Part shown: piece by piece, positions 7,642 to 17,267 of the stretch
Layout: the number at the start of each line of letters is the position of its first letter
How positions within the stretch are numbered: the first letter of the stretch is position 1
Assembly (NCBI RefSeq): GCF_003611735.1
Contig: NZ_RAWG01000056.1
Location: forward strand, 1 to 41,927
DNA length: 41,927 bases
Direction of reading: 5' to 3'
Origin: Corallococcus sicarius
GTDB taxonomy: Bacteria > Myxococcota > Myxococcia > Myxococcales > Myxococcaceae
Position numbers and translations under genes: made by a program
The notes under the pieces: generated by a model
What the model was told of the DNA's origin: nothing
Databases searched by the model: none
What the model saw: only the letters and a program-made list of their open reading frames with translations

Positions 7642-10104
7642 ATGCCTGTGTCTCATGGAGCCTCGCGGCTCTCCCTGTGCCTGCTCCTGCTGCTGGTCTC
7701 CTGCGACTCCACCCCGCCCGACGAGACGCCAGGAGGAGGCAAGGACAACGACAAGGTCGTCGCGCTCCGCCTCACGCCGAACGAGGCGACGCTGCTGGTG
7801 GGCGAATCGCTGACGCTGGTCGCGCAGGCGGTCGACGACTCCGGCCAGATCCTGGAGGACGTCCAGGTGACCTGGTCGTCCTACCTGCCGCAGTACGCCA
7901 CCGTCTCCAGCGGCCAGGTGGAAGGCGTGTCCGCGGGCGGCTCGGTCATCACCGCCACGGTGGGTTCGGTGAGCGCGACCCTTTCGGTGGTGGTGCTTCC
8001 CGACGACGTCTCCCGCCCGTCGAGCCACGAGGTGCTGGAGACGGCGCATGAGGCCGGCCTCATCACCGACGAGGAGCTGCTGGCCTACCAGGTGTACGCC
8101 GCCTTCAGGGATCCCCGCCTGCCCATCCAGTACAGGGCGCGCGTCGAACCCGGCTTCGACGCCACCGCGCTCGAAGCGCTGCACGCACGCTTCGACACCC
8201 TCTCCGCGCCCATGCAGGACGCGCTCGGAATGTACCTCCTGCGCCCGAACGACCCTGGCAGCTGGCTCAACGCGCCCCTCCCGTCCCCCGCGCTGCGCAG
8301 CCTGGCGCGTCCCTCCTGCCGCGCGGGCCTCAGCGGCTGGCACAGCGCGTCCAGATCCACCGCGAAGATGAAGATCTGGTTCGAGTATGGCGTCTCGGGT
8401 CAGCGCGAGAAGGCCATGCTCCTGGAAGAGGCGGTGGAGAAGGAGATCTGGCCGAAGCTGATGGCGCTGGGCCTCAAGGAGCCGCTCACCGACGAGGCCT
8501 ACGCCGGCTGCAACGGGGGCAGCTCGCAGGTGGACCTCTACCTGGTCCGCAACATGACCGACCTCGGGCTGACGCTCCCAGCGGGCTACACCGACGACTC
8601 CCAGACCCCCACCTACATCATGCTGTCCGGTGGGCTCTCCATTGACGAGCTCAAGGCCGCGACCGCGCACGAGGTGATGCACGCCATCCAGTGGTCCTAC
8701 AAGACGATGGCGCCGCAGCCTTCCTACGGTTGGATCCGCGATGCGACCGCGACCTGGGCCATCGACCACGTCTATGGCCAGACGTTGCAGCTCGAGCAGG
8801 ACTACGCGGACTGCTTCATGAGCACCCCGGCCTACCCCCTGGAGGACCGCTCCAAGGGCAACTGCTCGTCGCCGAAGGCGGGAGATGCCAGACGCGACTA
8901 CGGCGCGTATCTGTTCTTCCAATACCTGGCCAAGAAACACGGCCCCAACCTCGTGACGGCCTCGCTGGAGAAGCTGGTCACGGAGACCTCGGCCCTCAGC
9001 GCGGTGGACGCGGTCATTCCCGGCGGGTTCGAGAAGGTCTGGCCGGAGTTCGCGAAGGTGCTCTGGAATCAGGCGCCCATCGACACCCGGGCAGCGTCCT
9101 TCAAGCAGTGGGATCAGCTCTCAGAGAAGGTGCGCTCGAACGACCTCCTGGCCGACCTGGCCGGCGCGCCCGAGGCCCGGACGGACCTCCATGCCGAGCT
9201 GAACAACCTGTCGAGCCGCTACTACCACTTCACGTTCAGCGACACGGACACGCGGTCCATCCGCTTCCACAACGGCTGGTTCCAGAACATCACCCAGGCG
9301 AAGGAGCCGGTGAAGGTGTTCGCGCTCTGGAGCGACGCGAGCGGGACGTGGCACGAGGAGGACTGGAGCGACTACGAGGACGTGGGCTTCTGCCGCGACC
9401 TGAAGTCGCAGCGGGTGCAGGACCTCGTCATCATCACCACCAACGCGAAGGTCGAAGCCGGAGGCGGCGGGAAGCTCACGTCGGCGGAGGTGTCGTACCT
9501 CCAGCGCAACAACGTGGGCTGCTGGAAGTTCAAGGGCACGTCGAAGGCGGTCCAGACCGGCGGTAGCTGGACCGGCCGGGGGAAGATCCTCGACGCGAAC
9601 CTGGAGTTCCAGGTGCTGGGCGCCTTCGCGGCCGCGGACTACGACCATCCGCTCCTGCCGCACACCAAGAGGCTCGGCGCCTCCCTGATCATGGCGCCCA
9701 GCGGCAAGTTCACGCTCGACATCCAGTACGTGACCGGTGGCTGCGGCTACCGGCTCGGGCCCACGGAGTACACGCTGGGGCCGGTGGGCGGTGGAGTCCT
9801 GATGGTGAATCCCTTCAAGGGCTTGAAGTCGCCGGATCCCGACGCGCACGCCTGGCTGTCGCGCGACTCGCGCTCATACACCGCCGCGCTCGCGGACGGA
9901 CGCGTCGTCGACGTCATCGTCAGCGGCACGGGTTGCACGAGCCCCTTCAAGGACGCCCCCGGACACATCCTGATGACGAACGAAGATGAGGTCGTGCACT
10001 CGGGCCTACCGCCGCTCGCGAAACCGGACGGGGTGCTGTCCGAGGTGATCACCATCGAGGGCATCACCTTCAGCTGGACCCTTCAGCCCCAGCGCGAACC
10101 CTGA
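7642..10104 (+). CDS. Lipoprotein HExxH metallopeptidase with Ig-like domain
   Basis: An 820-residue secreted lipoprotein. The ATG at 7642 is chosen because GAGG lies 7 nt upstream and it yields a short type II signal peptide with lipobox LLVSC (Cys 21); an in-frame ATG at 7624 is possible, and the frame stays open much further upstream without meaning. Residues about 35-115 form a BIG2-like immunoglobulin domain (VVALRLTPNEATLLVGESLTL, then SGQVEGVSAGGSVITATVGS). The zinc site is HEVMH at 343-347 inside ATAHEVMHAIQW, followed by an AxxTWAID segment that may supply the third ligand region. The C-terminal third is beta-rich and unrecognised. It probably digests proteins at the cell surface. 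The 3' end overlaps the convergent M1-like gene by 99 bp. Confidence 0.88.
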   Translation: MPVSHGASRLSLCLLLLLVSCDSTPPDETPGGGKDNDKVVALRLTPNEATLLVGESLTLVAQAVDDSGQILEDVQVTWSSYLPQYATVSSGQVEGVSAGGSVITATVGSVSATLSVVVLPDDVSRPSSHEVLETAHEAGLITDEELLAYQVYAAFRDPRLPIQYRARVEPGFDATALEALHARFDTLSAPMQDALGMYLLRPNDPGSWLNAPLPSPALRSLARPSCRAGLSGWHSASRSTAKMKIWFEYGVSGQREKAMLLEEAVEKEIWPKLMALGLKEPLTDEAYAGCNGGSSQVDLYLVRNMTDLGLTLPAGYTDDSQTPTYIMLSGGLSIDELKAATAHEVMHAIQWSYKTMAPQPSYGWIRDATATWAIDHVYGQTLQLEQDYADCFMSTPAYPLEDRSKGNCSSPKAGDARRDYGAYLFFQYLAKKHGPNLVTASLEKLVTETSALSAVDAVIPGGFEKVWPEFAKVLWNQAPIDTRAASFKQWDQLSEKVRSNDLLADLAGAPEARTDLHAELNNLSSRYYHFTFSDTDTRSIRFHNGWFQNITQAKEPVKVFALWSDASGTWHEEDWSDYEDVGFCRDLKSQRVQDLVIITTNAKVEAGGGGKLTSAEVSYLQRNNVGCWKFKGTSKAVQTGGSWTGRGKILDANLEFQVLGAFAAADYDHPLLPHTKRLGASLIMAPSGKFTLDIQYVTGGCGYRLGPTEYTLGPVGGGVLMVNPFKGLKSPDPDAHAWLSRDSRSYTAALADGRVVDVIVSGTGCTSPFKDAPGHILMTNEDEVVHSGLPPLAKPDGVLSEVITIEGITFSWTLQPQREP

Positions 10105-11781
10105 GTCAGGCCACTCCCGGAGGAACAGCGGGATCCGGCGGTTGACCAGCCGGTTCCCCGGATCCACCGTCACCGCCCGGACGGGCCACGGTGGAAGCGG
10201 CACGGTGGCGTGCACCGTCGCGGACGCAGGTTCGAGTCCGTAGGAGACGGTGACACGCTGCCGCTGTTCCAGCGCCTCCCCCTGGAGCTCCAGCTCCACC
10301 ACGCATGGATACACACGGCCGGCGAGCGTCTGCTGCGTCACGGTCAGCACCAACGCGTCCTCCTCGCGCCACTCCACCTGGAAGTACGGCAGGTCCGGCT
10401 CCCCTGCCCCGTCCACCCAGGTCTCGAAGTAGCGCTGGAGCCCGACACCGGAAGCGCCTTCGAGCGCCGTGCGCAGGTCCTCGATGCTCCGGGCTCCCGG
10501 TTCGGCCAGGAACGTCTGGAGCGCGGAGAGCACCCGCGGCCTGCCCAACAGGGACTCCAGTTGCAGGAGGAGGATCATCGGCCCGGTGCCGTAGACATCA
10601 TTCACGAAGGAGATGAACGGCGGCGCCGGCACGTCTCCCGGGCGCAGGTAGTAGGACGACGTGCGGGCCAGCCGGTCCCAGTACGCGAGCGTCCCCGCCG
10701 CCTCTCCGCTCCGGTGTTCGTCCTCATAGACATACGTGAGGTACTCCGCCACCGCCTCCTTCCACGGATAGTCCCGGGCACTGGCGAGCGTGGTCCGGTT
10801 GCCCGCCCACTGGTGCACCACCTCATGCATCAGCGTGTGCAGCGTCATGTTGGCGTAGTTCTTCGGAAGCAGCGGCAGGTTGTCACGCAGGACGATGTTG
10901 GCCGGATGCTCCATGCCCAGCCATTCGGTGGGAGCGCCCGCCACGCGCAGCTCGCGGCCGTAGGGGAGCGGACCGAAGCGGTCCGTCATCCACCGCAAGA
11001 AATCCTCCACCGCCACCGCATCGAGCGCCGGCCCCAACAGGCCCCTGGAGGAGTCGTAGAGGTCCACCCGCGCCACGTCCGAGTCCACCAGCCGCGTGCG
11101 CTTCCATCCGGGATGGGAGGCCACCATGAAGGCGGAATACGTGGGCGCGCGCGTCCCCAGGAGCTCGCAGCGCGTGTGGGTCGCATCCGGCTGCGACAGG
11201 GTGCCGGGGCACAGCACCACCTCGCCGGGAGCGTGCGTCACGTCGAACGTGAAGTACGCGAGCCGGGCGGGCGCGTCGTCACAGGGTCCGAAGTAATCGC
11301 AGGACTCCACCCAGCCCAGCAGGTAGGTGAACACGTCGCCGTGGAGGTCGGGACGCCGGGAGAGCCCCACCTGTGTGTACAGGTGCGTGGCCTCCGGGAC
11401 GACGTAACGGCTGTCGATCCAGACCGGCCCCTCCAGGAGCGACCGCCCGCAGACCTCCAGCTTCCCGTCCACCGCGCGGGCGCTGGAGGCAGGCGCGCCC
11501 TGCCACCGCACGTCCGTCACCTCCGCGGGGGCCGGAATGGACACACATCCTTCGCGCGCTCCCTTCACGTCCAGCCACAACCGGGTGGTCGCCTCCCGCG
11601 TGGTCAGGTCGAAGGTGAAGTCGTAGCGGTCCACCGCGTACGCCAGCGGCGGCCCGTCCACGTTCCCGACAGGCCCTGGTGGTTCCGGAGGTGGCTCGGG
11701 AGGCAGCTCGGGGGAATCGCAGCCCATTCCCCCAAGGCCCAGCACGAGCAGGAGCGACCACAGGCGGGGAGCACGGAGCAT
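10006..11781 (-). CDS. Lipoprotein M1-family-like metallopeptidase
   Basis: A 591-residue secreted lipoprotein with lipobox GGMGC (Cys 21) and a short Pro/Glu linker. The catalytic signature is complete: HEVVH at 319-323 followed by QWAGN and, exactly 18 residues later, Glu 342 in WKEAVAEYL, that is HExxH-x18-E of M1 (gluzincin) aminopeptidases. The GAMEN exopeptidase motif is replaced by something like GMEHPAN (in WLGMEHPANIVL). The N-terminal 230 residues are beta-rich as in M1 enzymes. A GTG five codons upstream (11796) is an alternative start. Probably a surface aminopeptidase for prey protein. The last 99 bp run antisense to the end of the convergent metallopeptidase gene. Confidence 0.9.
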   Translation of the reverse strand: MLRAPRLWSLLLVLGLGGMGCDSPELPPEPPPEPPGPVGNVDGPPLAYAVDRYDFTFDLTTREATTRLWLDVKGAREGCVSIPAPAEVTDVRWQGAPASSARAVDGKLEVCGRSLLEGPVWIDSRYVVPEATHLYTQVGLSRRPDLHGDVFTYLLGWVESCDYFGPCDDAPARLAYFTFDVTHAPGEVVLCPGTLSQPDATHTRCELLGTRAPTYSAFMVASHPGWKRTRLVDSDVARVDLYDSSRGLLGPALDAVAVEDFLRWMTDRFGPLPYGRELRVAGAPTEWLGMEHPANIVLRDNLPLLPKNYANMTLHTLMHEVVHQWAGNRTTLASARDYPWKEAVAEYLTYVYEDEHRSGEAAGTLAYWDRLARTSSYYLRPGDVPAPPFISFVNDVYGTGPMILLLQLESLLGRPRVLSALQTFLAEPGARSIEDLRTALEGASGVGLQRYFETWVDGAGEPDLPYFQVEWREEDALVLTVTQQTLAGRVYPCVVELELQGEALEQRQRVTVSYGLEPASATVHATVPLPPWPVRAVTVDPGNRLVNRRIPLFLREWPDSGFALGLKGPAEGDALDGDHLGQHPVRFRERR

Positions 11782-11820
11782 GGACCGGATACGCACCGGG
11801 GCATGCTGTCAGGTCGTCGG

Positions 11821-11854
11821 AACGAAGAAAGGGGCGACCGTCTCCGGCCGCCCC
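11821..11854 (-). terminator. Rho-independent terminator after the GH3 gene
   Basis: About 28 nt after the GH3 stop, the minus strand has arms GGGGCGGCCG and CGGTCGCCCC (ten pairs with one mismatch, four-base loop) followed by TTTCTTCGTT. Stem, loop and T-rich tail are all present, which fits an intrinsic terminator closing the glycan locus. Confidence 0.7.
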
Positions 11855-11881
11855 TCCCCTTCAATCCCAGCCCTCCGCCAC

Positions 11882-14800
11882 CTACTTCGTGAAGCTGATG
11901 GGACCCGTGGACAGCGTGGTGTTGTTCGCGCCGTCCACCGCGCGCACACGCCAGGTGTGCGTGCCCGCGGCCAGCCCGGTCACCGTCGTCTGCTCGGTGC
12001 CCACGCCGTACACCTCGAACTCCCACAGCGAGTAGCCGTAGGCCGTGGCACGCTGCACACCGCGCATGCGCACGTAACGGCCCACGCCCGTGAGGCCCGT
12101 CCAGTCGTCAATGCCACCGTCGCCGGTGTCCACCGTCTTCAGCGCCACCCAGTTGGTCGTCCCGTCCAGCGACGTCTCCACGACGTAGCGCCGGCCGTAC
12201 GCGGCCTCCCAGTTCAGCACCACGCGCTTGAGGGAGTAGATGGCGCCCAGGTCCACCGTGATGGAGTCGGTGTCACCCGTCGTCGCCGTGCCGACGCTCG
12301 ACCACCGCGTCGTCAGGCTTCCGTCCACCGCGTCGTTCGGGCTGCCGAACTCGGACGAGGTGGCCACCACGTTCTTGCCCCTCGCCAGGTTCGTCCCGGC
12401 GGGGGTCGCCGTGCTCCGCAGGATGGCCGGGCTGCGGTCCGCCCCGTCCACGATGAGCACGTACTGCGCCACGCCCGCGCCCACGTCCGTGGTCTGCTCC
12501 CAGATGAAGCGCGTGGACGTGCCCGGCACTGACTGGCCCGCCGACGGCGACAGCGCCGCGAAGGCCGCCGGAGGCGTCGTGTCGTTCAGCGTGAAGGTGA
12601 ACGTGGGGGACTGCGTCACCCCGTTCGCCCAGTTGAACGCCTTGACGAACCAGGTGTGCGTCCCGTTCGCCAGCTTCAGGCTCTCCAACGGGGCCGACGG
12701 CGTCTTCGTGATCGCCACCGGAGCGGCGCCGCCGTCGATGAAGACCTCGTAGCGCTGGATGCCCGTCTGCGGATCGCTGCTCGCGTTCCAGGTGAACGCC
12801 GGACGCGTGGTGGTAATCACAACATTGTTCGCAGGCGTCAGCAGGCTGAACGCCACCGGCGCCGTCGTATCCGTGAGGCCGAAGCCCTGGATGCCCGCGC
12901 CGTACTGGTACAGCGGGTTGCCGTAGATGGGCTCGATGTGCTGACCCGTGGCGATCTTCTGGCGGATGATGGCGCGCTCCGCGTCCGTCGCGCCCAGGTC
13001 GTACGGGAGGTCCCAGCGCTCCAACTGGCCGTTCTCCACGTCCGTCCCAATCTGGCTCATGGAGCGCGGCAGCTGCCACGGCGTCTTGCCGCGCGGCAGC
13101 ACGTCACCGAACAGCACGTCCGCCACCGCGTAGCCGCCCATGTCACCGGGGCGGTAGGCGATCAGCAGCGCGTTGGTGATGGGCATCACGTTCGTCAGGA
13201 TGTACGGCCGCGGCATGATCATCACCGTGGTCGTGGGGATGCCCTGCGACTTGAAGCTGTTGATGACGCCGAACTGGTCGCCCCACTTCGCTTCGTGGGC
13301 CGGGCCAATCGGGTCACCGGGCAGGTACGGCTTCTCCTTGTCCCACTCCGTGCCGTGGGTGAAGTAGCTCTCGCCCACCACCACGATGGCCGCATCCGGC
13401 GTCACGCCCGCGGGGGCGTTGTCCTTGTAGACCGTGAGCCCCGCGGCCTCCGCGCGTGCCTTCAGCGCCGTGTAGATGGTCGGGTCGCCGAACTCGTAGC
13501 CGTGGAAGTCCGAGCGCCACGTCACCATGCAGGACATGTCGTCCGCGCGAGGGCCCGCGATGACGATCTTCCCGCCCGGCGGCAGCCGCACCGGCAGCGC
13601 GCCGTCGTTCTTGAGCAGCGTCATCGCCTGTTGTGAAGCGCGGCGCACCGCCGCCTTGCTGTCGGCGGTGTGCCACTCGGAGGTGCCGGCGGGGCCGCGC
13701 TTGTACGGGTCCTCGAAGATGCCCAGGCGGAACTTCAGGTCGAGGATGCGGCGCACCGAATCGTTGATGCGGGACAGCGGCACCTCGGTCTCGAAGTTGG
13801 CCATCGCGGACGGCGTCGCGCCGCCCATGACATCCGAACCCGCCGTGGCCGACCGCACCCACGCGCCCGAAGGCAGCCAGTCCGAGCAGATGACGCCGTC
13901 GTACTTCAGCTTCGTGCGCAGGTAGTTGAGGATGCCCGGGTTGTCACCCGCGCCGTACCCTTCCGGCCCCAGCAGCCAGCTGCCGGCGTAGCCCGGCATG
14001 ATGCCGCTCGTGCCCGCCTCGATGGCCGCGTGCCACGGACGCATGTGGTAGTGGATCGTCGTGCCGTCGTAGGTGATGCCGGCCTCACCGCCAGCGCCCT
14101 GTCCGGGCCAGTGCTTCGTCGTCACCCAGATGGAGTTCGGGTTCACCTCCGGGCCCCCCTGGAGGCCGGCGATCAGCGCGCGGGTGATGCCCGCCGCCAG
14201 GTCGGCGTCCTCGCCGTTGCCCTCCTGGATGCGCGGATAGAGGACCTTGGTGTTCACCTCCGCCAGCGGCGACAGCGTGCCGCGGCTGCCAATGGCGATC
14301 TGCTCCTTCCGCTGGATGTCACCCATCTCGTAGATGGTGTCCAGGTCGCGCGACGCGGCGAGCGCCGGCTGCGTGGGCCAGCTCGTCTTGTAGCCGTGGA
14401 TGGAGTCACCCGCGTCGATGTGCGGGATGCCCAGCCGGGTGGCCGCGGACGCCCGCTGGAACATCACGATGTCCGTGGGCGACAGGGGCCCCATCTGGAA
14501 GCCCGCCTCCGGGTAGACCTTGGCGTCGTAGAACATCTGCATCGCCTTCTCATGCAGCGTCATCCGGCCCATCAGGTCGTTCACGCGCACGGAGACGGGG
14601 TTGCGCCAGTCCTCGTACGGCTCAATGACGCCGTTCTTGTTCAGGTCGCGCGCGCCATTGATGACGTTGACGCCGTCCGCCTGCGTCTCCACCGTCGGCA
14701 CGTACACGCTGAAGTTGCCGATGTCGGAGCGGGGCGTGCTGCCCGCCAGCGTGGCGACGACGTACCACTTGTACGTCCAGCGATCCGGTAGGTCCTCCGT

Positions 14801-16378
14801 GAACGTGAAGGACGTGCCCGCCTGCGACGCCACCTGCGTGTAGCGATCCAACAGGTTGCCCGCCGCCATCCAGTCGTAGTCGTTGCGCGTCAGGTTGACG
14901 TAGAGCGTGTAGTTCGTCGCGCCCGTGACGGGCGCCCACGTCAGCGTGGGACGGCGGGTCGCGGTCACCATCGCGTTGTTCGCCGGGGACACCAGCCGGA
15001 ACGCGCCCGCCACCGGCATCGGCGCGGGGGCCACGTACGGATCCGGGATGATGGTGGGGTCCTGCGGATTCTGGGTGCCACCCGTGGCGAAGATCTCCAC
15101 GTTCCAGTCCGCGCCCTGCACCGCCAGCGCGCTGACGGACTGTCCGCGCTGCTGGGTGCCGTTGTAGTCCACCACCGCCAGCCGGATGTCCGTGTTGGGC
15201 TGGGTGGGTGAGAACTGGTTCTTCGACAGCGTCACCGTCGTGTTGGGCGGGAACGTGAGCTGGTAGGTGAACGGCCCGGGCGGGTTGCGCACGGACGGCG
15301 TGGTGTTGCCCTCCTCCGGCACCGGCGTGACGCTCAGCGGCGCGGGCGACACGTTGATCTTCGCGTACGCCAGCTCCGGGAAGTTCAGCTTGATGGTCTG
15401 GTTGGTGGTCTGCGTCGGCGGCGGGTTCGTGCCGCCGGACTGGTAGACCTCGAAGGACCACAGCGAATAGCCGTAGCCGGTGCCGCGCTCGGTGCCGCGC
15501 ATGCGGAGGTAACGATACGTGCCGGAGACGGGGATCTCCCTCCGGCCCACCGCGCCGTTGGTCACCGTGTTGAGCGTGGTCCACTGGACGTCGTCGTTGG
15601 AGCCGTCAATCGTGTACGTCTTGCCGTAGGCCCCTTCCCAGTCCAGCACCACCTTGCCCACCACCTGGGACGTGCCCAGGTCCACGCGGATCCACTGGGG
15701 ATCCACGGCGGGGATGGAGGCCCAGCGCGTCGTCGCGAGCCCGTCGAACGCGAAGCCCGGAAGCAGGTACTCGGAGTTGCCCTCCACGCTGGACGCCGTG
15801 GCCGGCCTGTTCTTCGCCAGGTCCGCGTTGGTGGGCGGCGGCGTGCCCCCCGTCTCATAGACGGCGAACTCCCAGAGGGAATAGCCGAAAGCGCCCGCAC
15901 GGGCGACGCCCTGCATGCGCACGTAGCGGCCCGTGGTCCCCGCCGGCAGCGACAGGTCGTCCACCGCGCCGTCGCCGTTGGTCACGGTGAGCGCGTCCGT
16001 GAAGGACGTGCCGTTGGTGGACACCTGGATCTTGTAGCCCGTGGCGTAGCCGGCCTCCCAGGTCAGCACCACGCGCGAGATCGTGCGCGTCTGGCCCAGG
16101 TCCACGGTGATCCATTCATTGTTCGTGAACGCACTGCCCCAGCGCGTGCCACCGTTGCCATCCACCGCGTACTGGCCCAGGAAGTTGCCCTCCGCCGAGG
16201 ACGTCGTGGTGGGCTGGTTCAATGCCACATTCGTCTGCGCCTGGGCCGGCGCGGCACCCAGCACGGTCAGCAGCAGCGCCGCCGCCACGAAGGCTCGCGA
16301 AAGCCAGACACCGGGTGGTGCTTCCAGAAGAAACGGGCGCACGCCCGTGCTTGACAATGGAGCTGTAGATTCACACAT
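11882..16378 (-). CDS. Secreted multidomain GH3 glycosidase with three discoidin-type domains
   Basis: A 1498-residue exported enzyme. The ATG at 16378 is chosen for its AAGGAG 10 nt upstream; a Sec signal peptide ends near APAQA (about residue 48). Domain order: two F5/8 type C (discoidin, CBM32-like) domains (about 50-180 and 190-320), a linker with an Ig-like part, a Fn3-like module, then the GH3 barrel and alpha/beta sandwich (about 590-1170). The GH3 nucleophile is Asp 833 in VICSDWLPSG, and YPRIQEGNGED is the family sugar-binding stretch. Two Fn3-like modules follow, the last interrupted by a third discoidin domain. GH3 enzymes release glucose or short sugars from non-reducing ends; beta-glucosidase or exo-glucanase activity is inferred from the locus. 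It lies 217 bp after the preceding operon and may have its own promoter. Confidence 0.93.
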   Translation of the reverse strand: MCESTAPLSSTGVRPFLLEAPPGVWLSRAFVAAALLLTVLGAAPAQAQTNVALNQPTTTSSAEGNFLGQYAVDGNGGTRWGSAFTNNEWITVDLGQTRTISRVVLTWEAGYATGYKIQVSTNGTSFTDALTVTNGDGAVDDLSLPAGTTGRYVRMQGVARAGAFGYSLWEFAVYETGGTPPPTNADLAKNRPATASSVEGNSEYLLPGFAFDGLATTRWASIPAVDPQWIRVDLGTSQVVGKVVLDWEGAYGKTYTIDGSNDDVQWTTLNTVTNGAVGRREIPVSGTYRYLRMRGTERGTGYGYSLWSFEVYQSGGTNPPPTQTTNQTIKLNFPELAYAKINVSPAPLSVTPVPEEGNTTPSVRNPPGPFTYQLTFPPNTTVTLSKNQFSPTQPNTDIRLAVVDYNGTQQRGQSVSALAVQGADWNVEIFATGGTQNPQDPTIIPDPYVAPAPMPVAGAFRLVSPANNAMVTATRRPTLTWAPVTGATNYTLYVNLTRNDYDWMAAGNLLDRYTQVASQAGTSFTFTEDLPDRWTYKWYVVATLAGSTPRSDIGNFSVYVPTVETQADGVNVINGARDLNKNGVIEPYEDWRNPVSVRVNDLMGRMTLHEKAMQMFYDAKVYPEAGFQMGPLSPTDIVMFQRASAATRLGIPHIDAGDSIHGYKTSWPTQPALAASRDLDTIYEMGDIQRKEQIAIGSRGTLSPLAEVNTKVLYPRIQEGNGEDADLAAGITRALIAGLQGGPEVNPNSIWVTTKHWPGQGAGGEAGITYDGTTIHYHMRPWHAAIEAGTSGIMPGYAGSWLLGPEGYGAGDNPGILNYLRTKLKYDGVICSDWLPSGAWVRSATAGSDVMGGATPSAMANFETEVPLSRINDSVRRILDLKFRLGIFEDPYKRGPAGTSEWHTADSKAAVRRASQQAMTLLKNDGALPVRLPPGGKIVIAGPRADDMSCMVTWRSDFHGYEFGDPTIYTALKARAEAAGLTVYKDNAPAGVTPDAAIVVVGESYFTHGTEWDKEKPYLPGDPIGPAHEAKWGDQFGVINSFKSQGIPTTTVMIMPRPYILTNVMPITNALLIAYRPGDMGGYAVADVLFGDVLPRGKTPWQLPRSMSQIGTDVENGQLERWDLPYDLGATDAERAIIRQKIATGQHIEPIYGNPLYQYGAGIQGFGLTDTTAPVAFSLLTPANNVVITTTRPAFTWNASSDPQTGIQRYEVFIDGGAAPVAITKTPSAPLESLKLANGTHTWFVKAFNWANGVTQSPTFTFTLNDTTPPAAFAALSPSAGQSVPGTSTRFIWEQTTDVGAGVAQYVLIVDGADRSPAILRSTATPAGTNLARGKNVVATSSEFGSPNDAVDGSLTTRWSSVGTATTGDTDSITVDLGAIYSLKRVVLNWEAAYGRRYVVETSLDGTTNWVALKTVDTGDGGIDDWTGLTGVGRYVRMRGVQRATAYGYSLWEFEVYGVGTEQTTVTGLAAGTHTWRVRAVDGANNTTLSTGPISFTK

Positions 16379-16388
16379 TGGGGGACGA

Positions 16389-16394
16389 CTCCTT
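16389..16394 (-). promoter_or_regulatory. Ribosome binding site of the GH3 gene
   Basis: AAGGAG on the minus strand, 10 nt before the ATG at 16378. It decides for this start over an in-frame upstream codon at 16429. Confidence 0.6.
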
Positions 16395-16496
16395 GAATGA
16401 GACACCGTGACGCATGCGACTGGACGCACGACCAGGACGCGCGTCAGACGCAGAGGGGACTGCCGGCTGGAGGGACTGCATCCCTGCCCTTCTTGA

Positions 16497-16569
16497 CGCC
16501 GGACACGGGGGTGTGCCGGCGACGTCAGGACAAGGCTCGGGCGTTCCGGCTGTCAGCGATGACAGCCGG
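16497..16569 (-). terminator. Tandem hairpins after the lipoprotein operon
   Basis: Within the 217-bp gap before GH3 are two inverted repeats. The first (16546-16569) has perfect 10-bp arms CCGGCTGTCA/TGACAGCCGG around a 4-base loop, 27 nt after the stop of the preceding lipoprotein gene. The second (16497-16521) has 6-bp arms CGCCGG/CCGGCG with an inner 3-bp pairing. Neither is followed by a T-run on the minus strand, so they may be partial terminators or 3'-end stabilisers rather than classical terminators. No other feature is seen in this gap apart from the GH3 ribosome binding site. Confidence 0.45.
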
Positions 16570-16595
16570 CCCGCCCTCCTGGCACTGCGTCCTGC

Positions 16596-17267
16596 CTAGT
16601 TCGCGGTGAAGTACAAGTTGTCGAGCAGGAGGGACTGGCCCGCGGCTCCGCCTTCAGCGGCGAAGGTGAACGGGGATGAGACAGCGTTGAGCTTCAGGCC
16701 CGCCGCGATGTAGTCCGCGACCGGGATGGCCAGGTGGTGCCACTGCCCGTCATTCACCCAGCCGTACTTCGAGGCGGCGAGCTGGAAGCCCTTCTCCTCG
16801 GCCTTCACGCCGCTCGACATGCCGACCTTCACGTTCACGAACGCGGGGTCCGCGGACTTCATGCTGACGTGGAGCGTCTTCCAGGCGTCCAGGTTGCGCA
16901 CCGTGGACCAGTGCACGCCGAAGCCCATCCACGGCTTGCCGTTCTGGACGATGCGGTCGGCGGACTTGCCCTCCACGCGCTCGGGATCCGACTCCACGTA
17001 GACGGTGTTGTCGTAGAGGTAGAAGTTCGTCTCCACGTTGTCGAGCACCACATCTTCCGAACGACCCGTCTCGTAGAAGATGCCCACCATCAGGCGGCGC
17101 TGGCCCGCCTCATACGGAAACGGCCCGGGCAGTAACTCCGACGCCGGGTTCGTGCCTCCGTCCGTGTCGGTGCCACCCACGGGGCCCTGGTCGGTGTAGT
17201 CCGCCGGGCCCGGATCCGGGCGGCAGGCGGCGAGCAGCAACAGCAATCCCCACACAGGCTTCTTCAT
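16596..17267 (-). CDS. Carbohydrate-binding-like lipoprotein
   Basis: A 223-residue protein with a short type II signal peptide, lipobox LLAAC (Cys 15), and a Gly/Thr/Asp linker. Residues about 50-223 look like a beta-jelly-roll sugar-binding domain of the ExoP/CBM11-like galactose-binding type: aromatic-rich strands (WMGFGVHWSTVRNLDAWKTL), WHHLAIPVADY, and a final strand SLLLDNLYFTAN that recalls the L-(L/F)-(L/I)-D-(N/D)-(L/I) ending of the first lipoprotein of the locus. It overlaps the preceding gene by 4 bp (ATGA), so it is cotranslated. Probably tethered to the outer membrane, where it could hold glucan near the enzymes, a SusE/SusD-like role by inference. Confidence 0.82.
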   Translation of the reverse strand: MKKPVWGLLLLLAACRPDPGPADYTDQGPVGGTDTDGGTNPASELLPGPFPYEAGQRRLMVGIFYETGRSEDVVLDNVETNFYLYDNTVYVESDPERVEGKSADRIVQNGKPWMGFGVHWSTVRNLDAWKTLHVSMKSADPAFVNVKVGMSSGVKAEEKGFQLAASKYGWVNDGQWHHLAIPVADYIAAGLKLNAVSSPFTFAAEGGAAGQSLLLDNLYFTAN

